This document shows, in pieces, positions 1 through 9,174 of a stretch of 64,000 nucleotides of DNA. This stretch comes from Polyporus tsugae (taxonomy: Eukaryota > Basidiomycota > Agaricomycetes > Polyporales > Polyporaceae). Location of the stretch: NCBI GenBank assembly GCA_024305745.1, contig JAHRBS010000001.1:62001-126000 (forward strand). Reading direction: 5' to 3'. Under the pieces are notes generated by a model. That model saw nothing but the letters and a program-made list of their open reading frames with translations. It ran no database searches and was not told the DNA's origin. A program made the position numbers and the translations under genes. How positions within the stretch are numbered: the stretch's first letter is position 1; each line of letters begins with the position of its first letter.

Positions 1-1330
1 GGTCATCGTGAAGGTCATCAAGGGCTCCGTCTGGGAGGACACGCTCCAGGGCTTCATCGACCTCTTCGCGAACCGCGGCAAGGCGTTCACCTTCGCCCTC
101 TCGATCCACGTCTGCGCTGGCATCGACAATGCAAACCGGAAGCTGAAGGAGATCGACGCGAAGATCGATACGATTCTCGACTTCTTCTCAAAGGTAATGT
201 CTCCCGAGCAGCAGGAGCTCGCGGCGGGATATTGGGGCAATGGTCCTCCACGAAGGTAGTCGTATCATCGAGGCCATCACGGCCGGTCCGCGTGTAGTAA
301 GTCCTCGCGTGTGAACCTATTATCCGCTGAGATACCTATTCTTTACTCAAGATATCCACGAGATATGAAAGGAACTTATGGTAAGAACATCATATGATAT
401 ACGCACCCTGAGATAGCTGATTTGAGGCGTTTTGCATAGCAGTGGCTAGGGCACGTCGAGGTGCGCCATTTCGTGCTCGCTCTACGTGACTATTACCGCC
501 AACAGGCAAAACGCAAACACGAAGCCACTCGCGTAGATGCGGTTGCAAGCCGAATACCAGTCGCTAACGACGGCGACTGGGTGTTGTCGGAGTGGATTAA
601 CATCAACAGGGTGCAAGCAATCACGGAGGCATTCAACGACGACACATTAGGCTGTATCACCATCGCAGAAATGAACTACTTCATTATGTTTATGTTGCGC
701 CAAAAAGAGCGGAGGTGTGTCCGGTATTGTGGTGCATCCGTTGGATACTGAGGGAGATGTCGCGCTGATGCAGACGGACAGCGGGATCACTGTACGTGCG
801 ACTGGTGCGGCGCAACGCCGTTTACGGCACACGGGGGGTCAGCATGGAGTGCCGCTCGCGCTTCACCTTCCATTTCTACGACAAGCCCGCGTGCGTGGGC
901 TGCACGATCATGTCGCGCGACAACATCTCGTCCCCACATCTCCCCACCCACCACTTTGTCAAGATCTGTGCTCCGATCCTCCATTATCGTGAAATCGGCG
1001 AGGTCCTGCGGGACGCGCTGGCTGGGCTCGAGCAAGCGAAGAGGCCGTCAGAGGAAATGGAGTATCAGCGTAAGCACTGCGAGTTTGTGAAGACCCACGA
1101 GCAGGCCCAGGCAAGAGACGAAGAGAAGGGCAGCGAGGACGGTGAGGACAACGGGAATGAGTAGGATGGTCGGGACGGTCGGGTCGGTCAGGATGATGCA
1201 GACGGTGAGGACAGTGGAGGGTCGGTGAGTTTGTTGGAGAAGGAGATCACTCCCGCGAGACAAGAGGACATCGCGACTTCCGACTCGTACGGAGGAGCGG
1301 TTCGGCGGGGCTCAGGCAGGAGCTGTTGCA
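1..1330 (+). pseudogene. Relic of a Goodbye/EF-hand/ZZ-finger gene
   Basis: This is a decayed copy of the family whose intact members lie at 14487-19100 and 24955-29507. It enters from outside the window. Bases 8-215 keep the N-terminal segment (KVIKGSVW, FALSIHV, EIDAKID, SPEQQELAA). The reading then jumps at about 220 to the LHEGSRIIEAI segment, so about 100 codons are missing. Bases 440-720 keep the EF-hand region (RHFVLALRDYYRQQ, WININR), but the loop is damaged: the last Asp of the loop's acidic run is lost and the Ser-Gly turn reads LGC. After 720 the sequence jumps over the whole middle domain to the first ZZ finger (CGSRF, CDKPACVGC) and its acidic linker, which ends near 1300. The short DIHEI exon at 353 has a stop in place of Trp. 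Two large deletions and several frame breaks make this non-functional. Confidence 0.85.
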
Positions 1331-1525
1331 TCAGCTCGCCAACGCGCGCGTCTCATGACGGATCCTATCGTTTGTAGCTATGCAACCTTGTTTGATAACG
1401 CGCCGCCCTAAAACACGCAAAAAGTTGGGGTTCTGTAAGACGCTGCGTTCACGAGAGTAGACTAAATGGTATCAACGGACGACAACGAAAGCCAATTAGG
1501 GTGATCGCACCCAACCCTCTCTCAC
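1331..1525. other. Duplicated intergenic spacer downstream of dynactin subunit 2
   Basis: There is no gene here. Bases 1420-1500 (reverse complement contains GATACCATTTAGTCTACTC) are closely similar to 35530-35612 and, less well, to 24840-24900. In each place the spacer sits beside a ZZ-family 3' end and dynactin subunit 2 sequence. It marks the ends of the segmental duplications. Confidence 0.7.
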
Positions 1526-3063
1526 CTAGCTCATGCCAACCTTGATATCCTCGACCCTGCGACCCAACCCATCGATCCGATCCTCCAGCTCCCTGACGTT
1601 CCCCTTGACGAGCTTCTCGTTCTCCGCCAAGCTGTTCTCTACCCCCTCGACGGCCTTCTGCAGATCCTCCAGGGCGGCGCGCACGCGCCGCTGGTCCTCC
1701 TCGAGGCTCTCCAACGTCTTGTGGAAACCAGCGGCGGAGGTGTGCAGCGCGGACAGCGTGCGCAGACGCGTGAGGATGTGGGGTATATGCGGGAGGAGGG
1801 GCGCCAGGCGGGTGAGCACGGGCGCGAGCTGCTCCTGCAGCGCGGTCGAGGACGCAGATGAAGCAGGCGCGGGGAGCGAGGTGGAAGGAGATGTGACAGC
1901 TGGAGAGGCGGGTCCGGGAGCGTGGTGTGCACCTCTTCGCTGTGTGCCGTGGTGCGCTTGACTGTTACTCGAGTTAGTACGCTCGAACTCAGAGTTGAGC
2001 AGCTTGATGCGCCTTGAGATGGAGTCGATGTGCCGGGGTTGAGTGAGCAACGTTAGTTGCGCGTTCAGGCGCGTCAGGAGGGGGAGCAGGGGAGGCGGGA
2101 GCGGGGAGAGCTGACCGGTGGTGAGGAATGCAGACAGAAAGACGATGAGCAAGAACGCACCTCATCCAGCATAGCGTTCGACGACCCAACCAGTTTCTCG
2201 AGCTCACCGACACGCCTGTCCATCTCAGCAATGTCCCTCGCCTGCGGCTCCTTGGACTTCGGCGGAGCGGCCTCGAGCTTCTTTGTCTCCTCCTTGTTCC
2301 CCTCCTCATTATCCTCCACAGTCACTTTCACGACATCATCGTCCTCCGCGTCCGTCGTGTCGCCGAGCACAACACTCACAAGCTTGCCCCGCCCCTCGCG
2401 CGCCTTCTTGATCTTCTCTATCCGCCGCTTCACGTCCACCATTCCGCGGATAAGCTCGCCGGGGTCCGCATTGCCAGACTCTTTCTCGTGCCGCAAGAGA
2501 GGGTTCGTAGGATCCGAGAGCTCGACTTCGAGGGCTGCCACCTCTGCCTGGAGTAGGCGTAGCCTTTGCGATAATGGGACGGGGCCTTGTGTGGGGGAAG
2601 GGGGTCCCGAGGCGTCTTCGCCATTCGGCGAAGGTGGGTAGACATACTGCACCCTCGGACGGCGTTGCTCTGCACGGTATCAAAACACGTTTCACGATGT
2701 GTGTGGGGGTGATGCAACACGTACTCTTTTCAGCTTTCCTGAACTTCCTCGATGCCTCGTCTGGGTCTACGCTGCTCAGGTCCAGTTCCTCCCTTCCCGC
2801 AGGCTCTCCCTGCTTTCCTCGACCATGACCCCTTGCAGGTGCACCCGGTTCATCGTCGCTCGAGTCGCCTTTCTACCGATACCCGTCAATCAGACATCTG
2901 CGGAGCAGGAAGTGTGGAACTGACGCTGTCCTGGCCAGAGGGAAAGACGTCCTCAGTCTCGTACACATCAGGCGCTGTGTCCTAACTCGCGATTTAGTAC
3001 CGCATGTAGAGTCTGGACAAAGATACGCACGATGTCGGGCAGGTTGGCGTACTTCGCACTCAT
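1526..3063 (-). CDS. DCTN2: Dynactin subunit 2 (dynamitin, p50)
   Basis: Dynamitin is the coiled-coil shoulder subunit of dynactin, the dynein adaptor for microtubule transport and nuclear migration. The start at 3063 gives MSAKYANLPDI, followed after an intron by DTAPDVYETEDVFPSG; both match the conserved dynamitin N-terminus. A second intron (donor in the GTCAGT after GQDS, acceptor before KGDSSDDEPG) avoids an in-frame stop. The DPDEASRKFRKAEK block precedes the next intron, then RRPRVQYVYPPSPNGED. The rest is heptad-rich coiled coil (SQRLRLLQAEVAALEVEL, DRRVGELEKLV, LEDRIDGLGRRVEDI), ending at 1526. The protein is about 430 residues, with at least five introns of usual size. The orientation is convergent with the ZZ relic at 1-1330. 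Fragments of its 3' half recur at 24540-24800 and 35330-35477. Confidence 0.88.
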
Positions 3064-3153
3064 GGCTGTGAGAGGGGTCTCGTCGACGAAAGGGTGGTTG
3101 GAGGGCAAGAGGTAAGTAGGCGCAAGCGTTGGCGCGTGATGGACAAAGGCAGA

Positions 3154-3160
3154 AAAAAAG
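3154..3160 (-). terminator. Pol III T-run terminator
   Basis: A run of A on the plus strand (T on the minus strand) starts one or two bases after the discriminator of the tRNA-Ser gene, as expected for RNA polymerase III termination. Confidence 0.8.
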
Positions 3161-3254
3161 CGTCACCTGAGCGATTCGAACACTCGCGGGCAAAGCCCAA
3201 CCGCTAGCAGCTATTAATAGCAGGCGATCCCGTTAACCACTCCGGCAAAGTGAC
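3161..3254 (-). tRNA. tRNA-Ser(GCT) with a 12-nt intron
   Basis: The reverse complement folds as a type II tRNA. The acceptor stem GTCACTT pairs with AGGTGAC (one G-U) and the discriminator base is G. The D arm is CCG/CGG around GAGTGGTTAA. The anticodon stem ATCGC pairs with GCGGT, the variable arm is GGGC-TTT-GCCC, and the T arm is GAGTG-TTCGAAT-CGCTC. The anticodon loop reads C-T-GCT-A, then a 12-nt intron TTAATAGCTGCT at the usual position after base 37, then A. The intron carries AGC, complementary to the anticodon, as in normal pre-tRNA. The mature length would be 82 nt. Seven T residues follow directly 3' on the same strand as a Pol III terminator. Confidence 0.93.
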
Positions 3255-3486
3255 TTCGCACGTAAAGGCCAACTTATATTGTATAAGTAGTGTATTGGGA
3301 ATTTGGCCAACGGCGGTCGCCGATGTTTACAAAGTTGGCTAGTGTACATCGTCGATATGCGACATATAATTTCCTACACGCACGTCCTCTACCCCGCATG
3401 CTTGGTCACAGCGCGTCCAACAAAGCGCTCCAAGTCGCTCTCCTGTTGAAGAGATTGACGAAGGTCCGTGAACAAATAAACGCCAA

Positions 3487-5464
3487 TCACGGTGCGTTAG
3501 TTGGGGACGGCCTCGATGACTGCCAGGATTCAGTCAGTGAAAAATAACGAATAGCTATCGTCATCGTCATCGAGAAAGACGCACCGCTCGACGCGCCCCT
3601 GGTTGTGTATATGCGTGAGATCTTGAACCCCGACCCGATGACTATCTTCTCGAAGTTGCTCGTCGTGCGCTCCAGAGCGTTAAGCGAGTTGTACATGAGC
3701 TATTTGGGATGACGATGACATGAGAAGAAAGGCAGTGAGGAGTGGAGAGCATGAACGGTGCTGTGTGTACTTACCATGTCGGTACGGTAGGTAGCTTTCG
3801 TGGCAAAGCCGAAGTTCTTGGGGAGAGGGTATGGCGCTTCGATGGGTGCGTAGGGCTGAGGCAGATATACAAGAATGGTTATGACGGGGTTTTGAGATAA
3901 AGAGACATCACCGACCGCGTCATTATCAATCGCCTTGAGAGTGTCCTCGAACGAAAACTTGACACCGTTTGCCGTCGATTCGGCTGGCGGCGCCTCGGGA
4001 ACAACACAGTCGCAAATAAGAACTACGAATGAATGTGGTGATGAGACGGACGCTCGGACCAGGACCCACCAATTTCGGCACTCACTTCGAGAAGTGGGGT
4101 GGCACACTTCGCGCACGGCACGCAGGATCTTGATGCAATAGCTAGATACACAGCGACGTCGATCAGACAACGAAGGTCACGGGAAACACGGAGTCGTACC
4201 TGTCCGTCCAGTCGTGCATGATGAACCGGAACCAGTAGATCGTGTTCGGCTCCGTCCGCGGGTTGGTCTGGAAGAAGTCGTGCGGCTCGAACTCGACCCT
4301 CTCGTCCCTGATCGCGTTCGGGAGGTGCTGCGCCCAGTACTTCTCGCCTTCTTGAAGGTGCTGCGGGCGGTCCTGCAGGACGACCCTAAGTGTCGGGTTC
4401 GCGTCGTACAGCATCCTGAGGATGTGCAGGGAGACGGTGCCCTGGCCCGCGCCGACGTCGACGAAGGTCGTCTCGGACGGGAGGGACGCCCACGGGTAGT
4501 CGGCCTTGAGGGACGGGAGGTTGATGTAACCTGTGTAGTGTAGCAACTTGGACGTGAATATAAATGCATGGAAAAGAGGGACTAGGAACGAATGCGTGAA
4601 TGGCGGTACTAACCGAGCGCTTCCATGCTCCGCGCGAACCCGCCGAGCCTGTCGGGATCCTGCGCGAGCCAGCCCCAGAAGTTCTTGATGTGGGTGTGGC
4701 CCATCGAGTGGAGCCCCCGGACGATCGGCGCGGCCTCAATGTTGTCCAGCAGCAGTTGGGTGGGGTCCGTCATCTGCGCGACGAACGCCGTGCTCCCGAT
4801 GAGCGTAGCGTTGGACGAGGAGTCCGCCCACGCGTGCGAGGGAGTGCCCGGAGTGTTGAGGAGTGCCCAGCGGAGCGGCGCGAAGACGTCTGTGGATTTC
4901 TCGATCCACCTGAATGGTACGGTTACACGGGATGTCCTCTGACGTGATTGTGGGACGTACCAGTGCTCGGTACTCAGCAGGCGCAGGGAACGGCCCAGCT
5001 TCTGGGAGTCGACCTTCTTCCCCTTCGGAAGCCGCGCGACCATCTCGTCGACGTGCAGGCCGTTGATTTTCTCGTCCTCCGTCTTGAAGACGTCCAACAG
5101 GTCGATGTCGGCAGTCAGCACGTACGCCGTCTGGTCTAGTACCTTGACGGACATGTCCTAAGCACCCCATCAGTATGGAGTCGACGTGTGAGCATAGGAA
5201 TCTCATTCTGCTCACCATCATCGCAGTCCCGACGTCCTGAACGAGCGCCTTGATCATGTTTGTGGCAGCCATGGCGACTCTCCGGGCTTCATGCAGCCTC
5301 GGAGGCGGGACGCCGTCGAGCGAGTCGAGAGGGTGCCACTTGGGGTCCAGCGTGAAGGTGGGCAGATTGGCGGCCTTGAGCTCATCCTCGATAGTATGAA
5401 TAGATGTAGTCAGTACAGACAGAAGGGAGAGGAGAGGGGTGTCCTGATAACCATTAGTAGTCAT
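3487..5464 (-). CDS. SAM-dependent O-methyltransferase, COMT family (class II)
   Basis: The product transfers a methyl group from S-adenosylmethionine to a hydroxyl of a small aromatic or secondary-metabolite substrate; the substrate cannot be read from sequence. The start at 5464 gives MTTNGYQDTPLLSLLSVL. The first third is the helical dimerisation/winged-helix part (LLDVFKTEDEKINGLHVDEM, QKLGRSLRLLSTEHW). The Rossmann SAM site is FVDVGAGQGTVSLHILRML, followed by LQDRP. The expected catalytic His lies in FRFIMHDWTDRY, and ILICDCVVPE is the later motif. At least six introns of 50-80 bp interrupt the gene. The last exon (MYNSLNALERTTSNFEKIV, then GFKISRIYTTRG) fits the family, but the final 30 residues do not look like it, so the stop may be misplaced. 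There are no other biosynthetic genes beside it. Confidence 0.85.
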
Positions 5465-5566
5465 TTCAGCAGCGGGGGGAGGCGTCAGGTGGAGGAAAGG
5501 CTGCAACGAGATTCACAATAGAGCAAGACTGGTAGGAAGAAAGCTCCGTTTGAGCCCGCAGATAAC

Positions 5567-5572
5567 TTTATA
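5567..5572 (-). promoter_or_regulatory. Putative TATA box of the O-methyltransferase gene
   Basis: TATAAA on the minus strand, about 105 bp upstream of the start at 5464. Position and match are good; function is inferred. Confidence 0.45.
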
Positions 5573-6132
5573 CACCAGTCCATAGCATCCGCGCTTCGTT
5601 GTTGATGCAGCGACACCGCGGCATCGAGAACCTAGATCAAACCGACTCATGTAATAGCGGGGCCCGAAGAACAAAGTAAGTTACCTTCTGATGCCGTCGG
5701 GCGAGTGTCCCTCAGGGAGACGACTTGTTCTTGCCCAATAAAACGAAGCCGGGAGCAATACGCAGACAGATCCCACCCAACGGGGCCAAGGTGAACTGCG
5801 CTTTGCGTGCAGACAAACGGTCACCAAACGGCTGAATGTGTGGGTGGCCGTTAGAACTGGCATCTCAGGGAGAGTGTACGAGACGTACCTTCTCAAGTCA
5901 CCGGACGAAACGCGGTGTGAACGGATGAGTGGGATACAGACGGTCGCAGACGTTACAGTTACCTGGGTACCGGGAAGACAGGAGCGAAAAACCGATGAAA
6001 GGCAGACGGAGCCGCTTGTGGGTAGCGCTCCGGGATTGATCAAAGTGGTCTAAATAGCAAGCCTTGCATGATGGGGTTAGTAGTGGCCGTCAAATGAGCT
6101 CTACGTCGACAGCACCCCATCCAACCCGATCG
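5573..6132. other. Intergenic, no gene seen
   Basis: About 560 bp between the O-methyltransferase promoter and the end of the HAD hydrolase gene. Short open frames occur on both strands without family features or splice context. Nothing is supported here. Confidence 0.6.
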
Positions 6133-8069
6133 CTATTTTCGCCCCATCTCCCTCTCAATGGCCCATCTTACTGCTTCCTCGACATCTTCCGCGATGTAGG
6201 TAGGCTCATGCGTGGGAGGGCCGCGTGCGGGCTCGTACACGCCCGTCTTGACAAGTACCGACGGCCACCCTGCTGCATTCGCGCCTGCGATGTCTGCACG
6301 CATGTCAGTCGAAGATCCACAACCTGATTCGCCGTCAACATCTCGAAACTCACCCGACTCTGGATTGTCTACGATGATTTCTGTGAGCATATGCGCGCTG
6401 AACGAATCACTCGTTCCGTCACGTACCTCCTACCATGTAGCTGGTTGTGAGGTACACGTCAGCGCACGGCGGTAACGGTAAAGACTTCGGCACTCACACG
6501 CGGAGCATGTCTATGTCTACTATCCGCCCGCCATTCAGTTCCTCGAGGCGGTCTCTCAGAATCCTCTCTGCGAACTGGTACGTGGCGGTCGCCGGCTTGC
6601 CGTATTGCACGCAGGGGTACGGTGTCCCAACCACGGCCTACTAGGGGATTCACACGCAGTCTATTACCCAATTCACGGATTAACGCACCTTATACACGGC
6701 CTGGAAAGCTTCGCGGAACGCGCCTTGTCCGATGCGCGGCTGTGGGAAGTCCGACTTCCACAGCAGGTCGGGGTTGCAAAATACTAGTTCGACCGAGTCG
6801 CCACCGCCGGTGTCTCCTGTGTGGGATCCCTGGTCTGCAGAGGCAGGCGTGTCGAGGTACGGGGCGCCGATGATTCCGCGCGAACGGATGACGTCGAGTA
6901 TGACTTGGATGTCGAGCGACCAGTTCCGCGGGTCGTGGAAGACGAAGATCGCAGAAATCGGTATGTTTGAGAAGTCTGCGTGCTATTATGAGTGGCATGG
7001 GGATGAGCGCTGTCATATGACGTGGAGGTGGAGGACGAGTTCTCACCTTCGCGGAGGCACGTTCTTCAGGCGTCAGGTCGTGGAAGGGCCAGACTCTGGG
7101 TTGGGTGGAGTCAGTTGAGGTGCGTAGGGTACGCTTGAAGACATCAATCACTCAGTTTTCCATGCGAGGACATCGAGTGTCGTGTAGGCGTGCTTGAACC
7201 CGTAGCTGCCGAGAAAAGGCTATTAATCATGTAATCTTGCACCAGCAACCGGATACTCTACCTTTCTGCGACCTTACGAACGACATCATTACGCCCGCCT
7301 AGTACGAGAACTGGCTTGTTCGCGTACTTGTGCGCAACGGATTTGAGGATAGTGTGAGCTTGAACTATTTGGTTGTTGTGGATCTGTCGAAGGATCATTC
7401 ATTGTGTTCAGGAATCACCTCTGCAACCACTTAAACTTGGTCTTGGTGCATAGATACCTCTACACCAAGCTGATAACTTAATTTGTGTCGTCGAGCTTCT
7501 TCACCGACACCACCTCCATTGGTCAACTGTTTCAAGCGATGTGGGCTTTGAATCATCGGAGTGAAGCGGATGCAGGCATTGCCCTTACCAAGATGAAGGG
7601 TATCTTTCTTGCGCAGTTGTGAGCATCCCGTTGGGTATTTCGCCCGAGACGAACGAAAGTCGACTTACACGCCCATGGGATTGTCGCCGTTGAGCATGTC
7701 CAGTGCCCGTCTCGCGGCGGGAATCGTGTGAGGCCCTCGTAGTAGGACGCCATCCTGTCCATCTCATGGTGAGTGCGGCAGCCTTTACAATGATCTATTT
7801 ACCCACTATGTCAAACGTGAAAACGAGGGGAGGTAACTTGGAAGCCTGAGGTGCTTGATCTTGAAGAGACTTGGTCAGCATTCAAAGCGTCGTACTTGTG
7901 ACTGATCGGACTTACGGTGGAGTGTCCGAACTATGAGAGCATTCCGCAGAAAGGACTTGCATCCTGCCGGCCTGTTCAGTGAAGCATACCTGGCGAGGAA
8001 CATGGATGCTGCCTGTGGAGTCTGGAGTCTGGAGGTGATATGTAGTACTGCTGCGCGCACTCCGGGCAT
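6133..8069 (-). CDS. CECR5/HDHD5-type HAD-superfamily hydrolase, probably mitochondrial
   Basis: This is a HAD class IIA phosphatase-like protein of the CECR5 (HDHD5) family; the physiological substrate is not established. After splicing, motif I reads FTFDIDGVLLRG near residue 70, followed by IPAARRALDML. The cap segment reads PFILLTNGGGVGEEAR, KPVLVLGGRNDV and YGFKHAYTTLDVLAW. The middle holds VWPFHDLTPEERASAK and IFVFHDPRNWSLDIQVIL. The C-terminus carries the Mg-binding motif YMVGDNPESDIAGANAAGW, then SVLVKTGVYEP and VEEAVRWAIERE. Eight or more small introns are needed, and each restores family sequence. The chosen start at 8069 gives a basic, Arg-rich N-terminus (about 55 residues before PPLVFTFD) that suits a mitochondrial presequence; an in-frame ATG at 8135 is an alternative. 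All catalytic motifs look intact. Confidence 0.87.
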
Positions 8070-8260
8070 GGATGCCGGGCCATGATTGGAAGCGAGCCAG
8101 GCTTCCGGGAAATCCCGACGGGAAATGCGTTGCACTGGTGAAAGTGCACCACGTGCACCCTCAATCGCAACTTGTTCGTCCGGCCGCCCTTGTCACTTAA
8201 TTGCCCTTGTATCGTCTATTTTCGCTTGGTTCCGCTGAGCTACGTCATCCTTTGTCTCGA

Positions 8261-8270
8261 GTATATATAC
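8261..8270 (+). promoter_or_regulatory. TATA box in front of the dead F-box gene
   Basis: GTATATATAC, a perfect 10-bp palindrome ending 2 bp before the ATG at 8273. This is unusually close for a TATA box. Confidence 0.35.
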
Positions 8271-8272
8271 TC

Positions 8273-8700
8273 ATGGAATCCCTCCCAATCGAGTTGCTAG
8301 GATACATATTCACCCTCGCATGTACGGACGCGCTCGCTCCCCCTCGTTTCCAAAGACGTCTGAGAGGCATCACCTTCCGTCCGGTTCCACTATATCTTCT
8401 ACGTGGCAGCGAGCGGACGTTACATCGACCTAGCTCGCTGGTCTTCGTGTGCGCCTCATGTCACCCATCTCCGCCTGAACAAGATGATAGGCCCGCATTC
8501 GGATAATTTCTGCCAAGTCAAGGCGATAGTCGGTGAGCCCTTAATGGATCTCCTCCTGTATGCAATCATTAATAGACTGCCAGAGAACAAAAGCACCGAG
8601 CCTCTGTCTCTGAACCTCCAGCAGCTCATTGTATGCCGCGACTCTCACGTTGAACTCCCTGAGCGATATCGGCGCCCCTGGTTGAATGGAGCCAGGTCCA
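8273..8700 (+). pseudogene. F-box protein gene relic
   Basis: The ATG at 8273 opens MESLPIELLGYIFTLACTD, the usual start of fungal F-box proteins (substrate receptors of SCF ubiquitin ligases). After that the family sequence continues only in the next frame: LVSKDV, then an in-frame TGA at about 8372, then EASPSVRFHYIFYVAAS, LARWSSCAPHVTHLRLNK and LNLQQLIVCRD. A frameshift and a stop within the first 40 codons mean no full-length product. The later leucine-rich part can be followed to about 8700 and then fades. The frameshift and stop could be hidden by an intron, but I see no donor/acceptor pair that restores the frame. Confidence 0.65.
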
Positions 8701-9174
8701 GGGAGTTAGTTTCCTACTCCACTCGCGCCCTCGTACTGTTGCCCCAGCGGGCATACGCCAGTCTAACGAGCCACAAAATTGAGGCGAAGATACACTGGAT
8801 CGCATGGCGGGTTGGGCGGGATGTTGGGACACGGCGCATCTGCAGTCCGTTAAGTAGTCATCTGAACACGTCGTGACCTAAGCGCGGGGTAAAGGTATAT
8901 ATCCGATCGGCTGTAGGACGTGGATCCTGGTTGTTTGCTTTGTGGCGCAGTCTTTGTCTTTTCTACAGTCGGTGGGCCCCAGGCCGTACGGCCCGTGGTT
9001 CGGGGTCCCGGCGCAGTGGCCCAGAAAGGAAACCGAAGCGCCGGTATGGCATACGTCACCAAGGCGGGGAAGCTTGTGATTTGGGACAGTCGTCTCCATC
9101 TCCTTCCTCCATCCTTCTCCCACCAATGAGTCCCCCAACTTGAGCGCGCATCACTTTTCCTCGCTGTCTCTCTC
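8701..9174. other. Intergenic region upstream of the DysF gene
   Basis: It holds decayed F-box sequence at the left and the presumed promoter of the DysF gene at the right. No further gene or clear TATA box is seen. Confidence 0.5.

Noticed and set aside
3487..8069. A secondary-metabolite gene cluster around the O-methyltransferase
   Set aside because: Neighbours are dynactin, a tRNA and a HAD hydrolase. No synthase, P450 or transporter is near.
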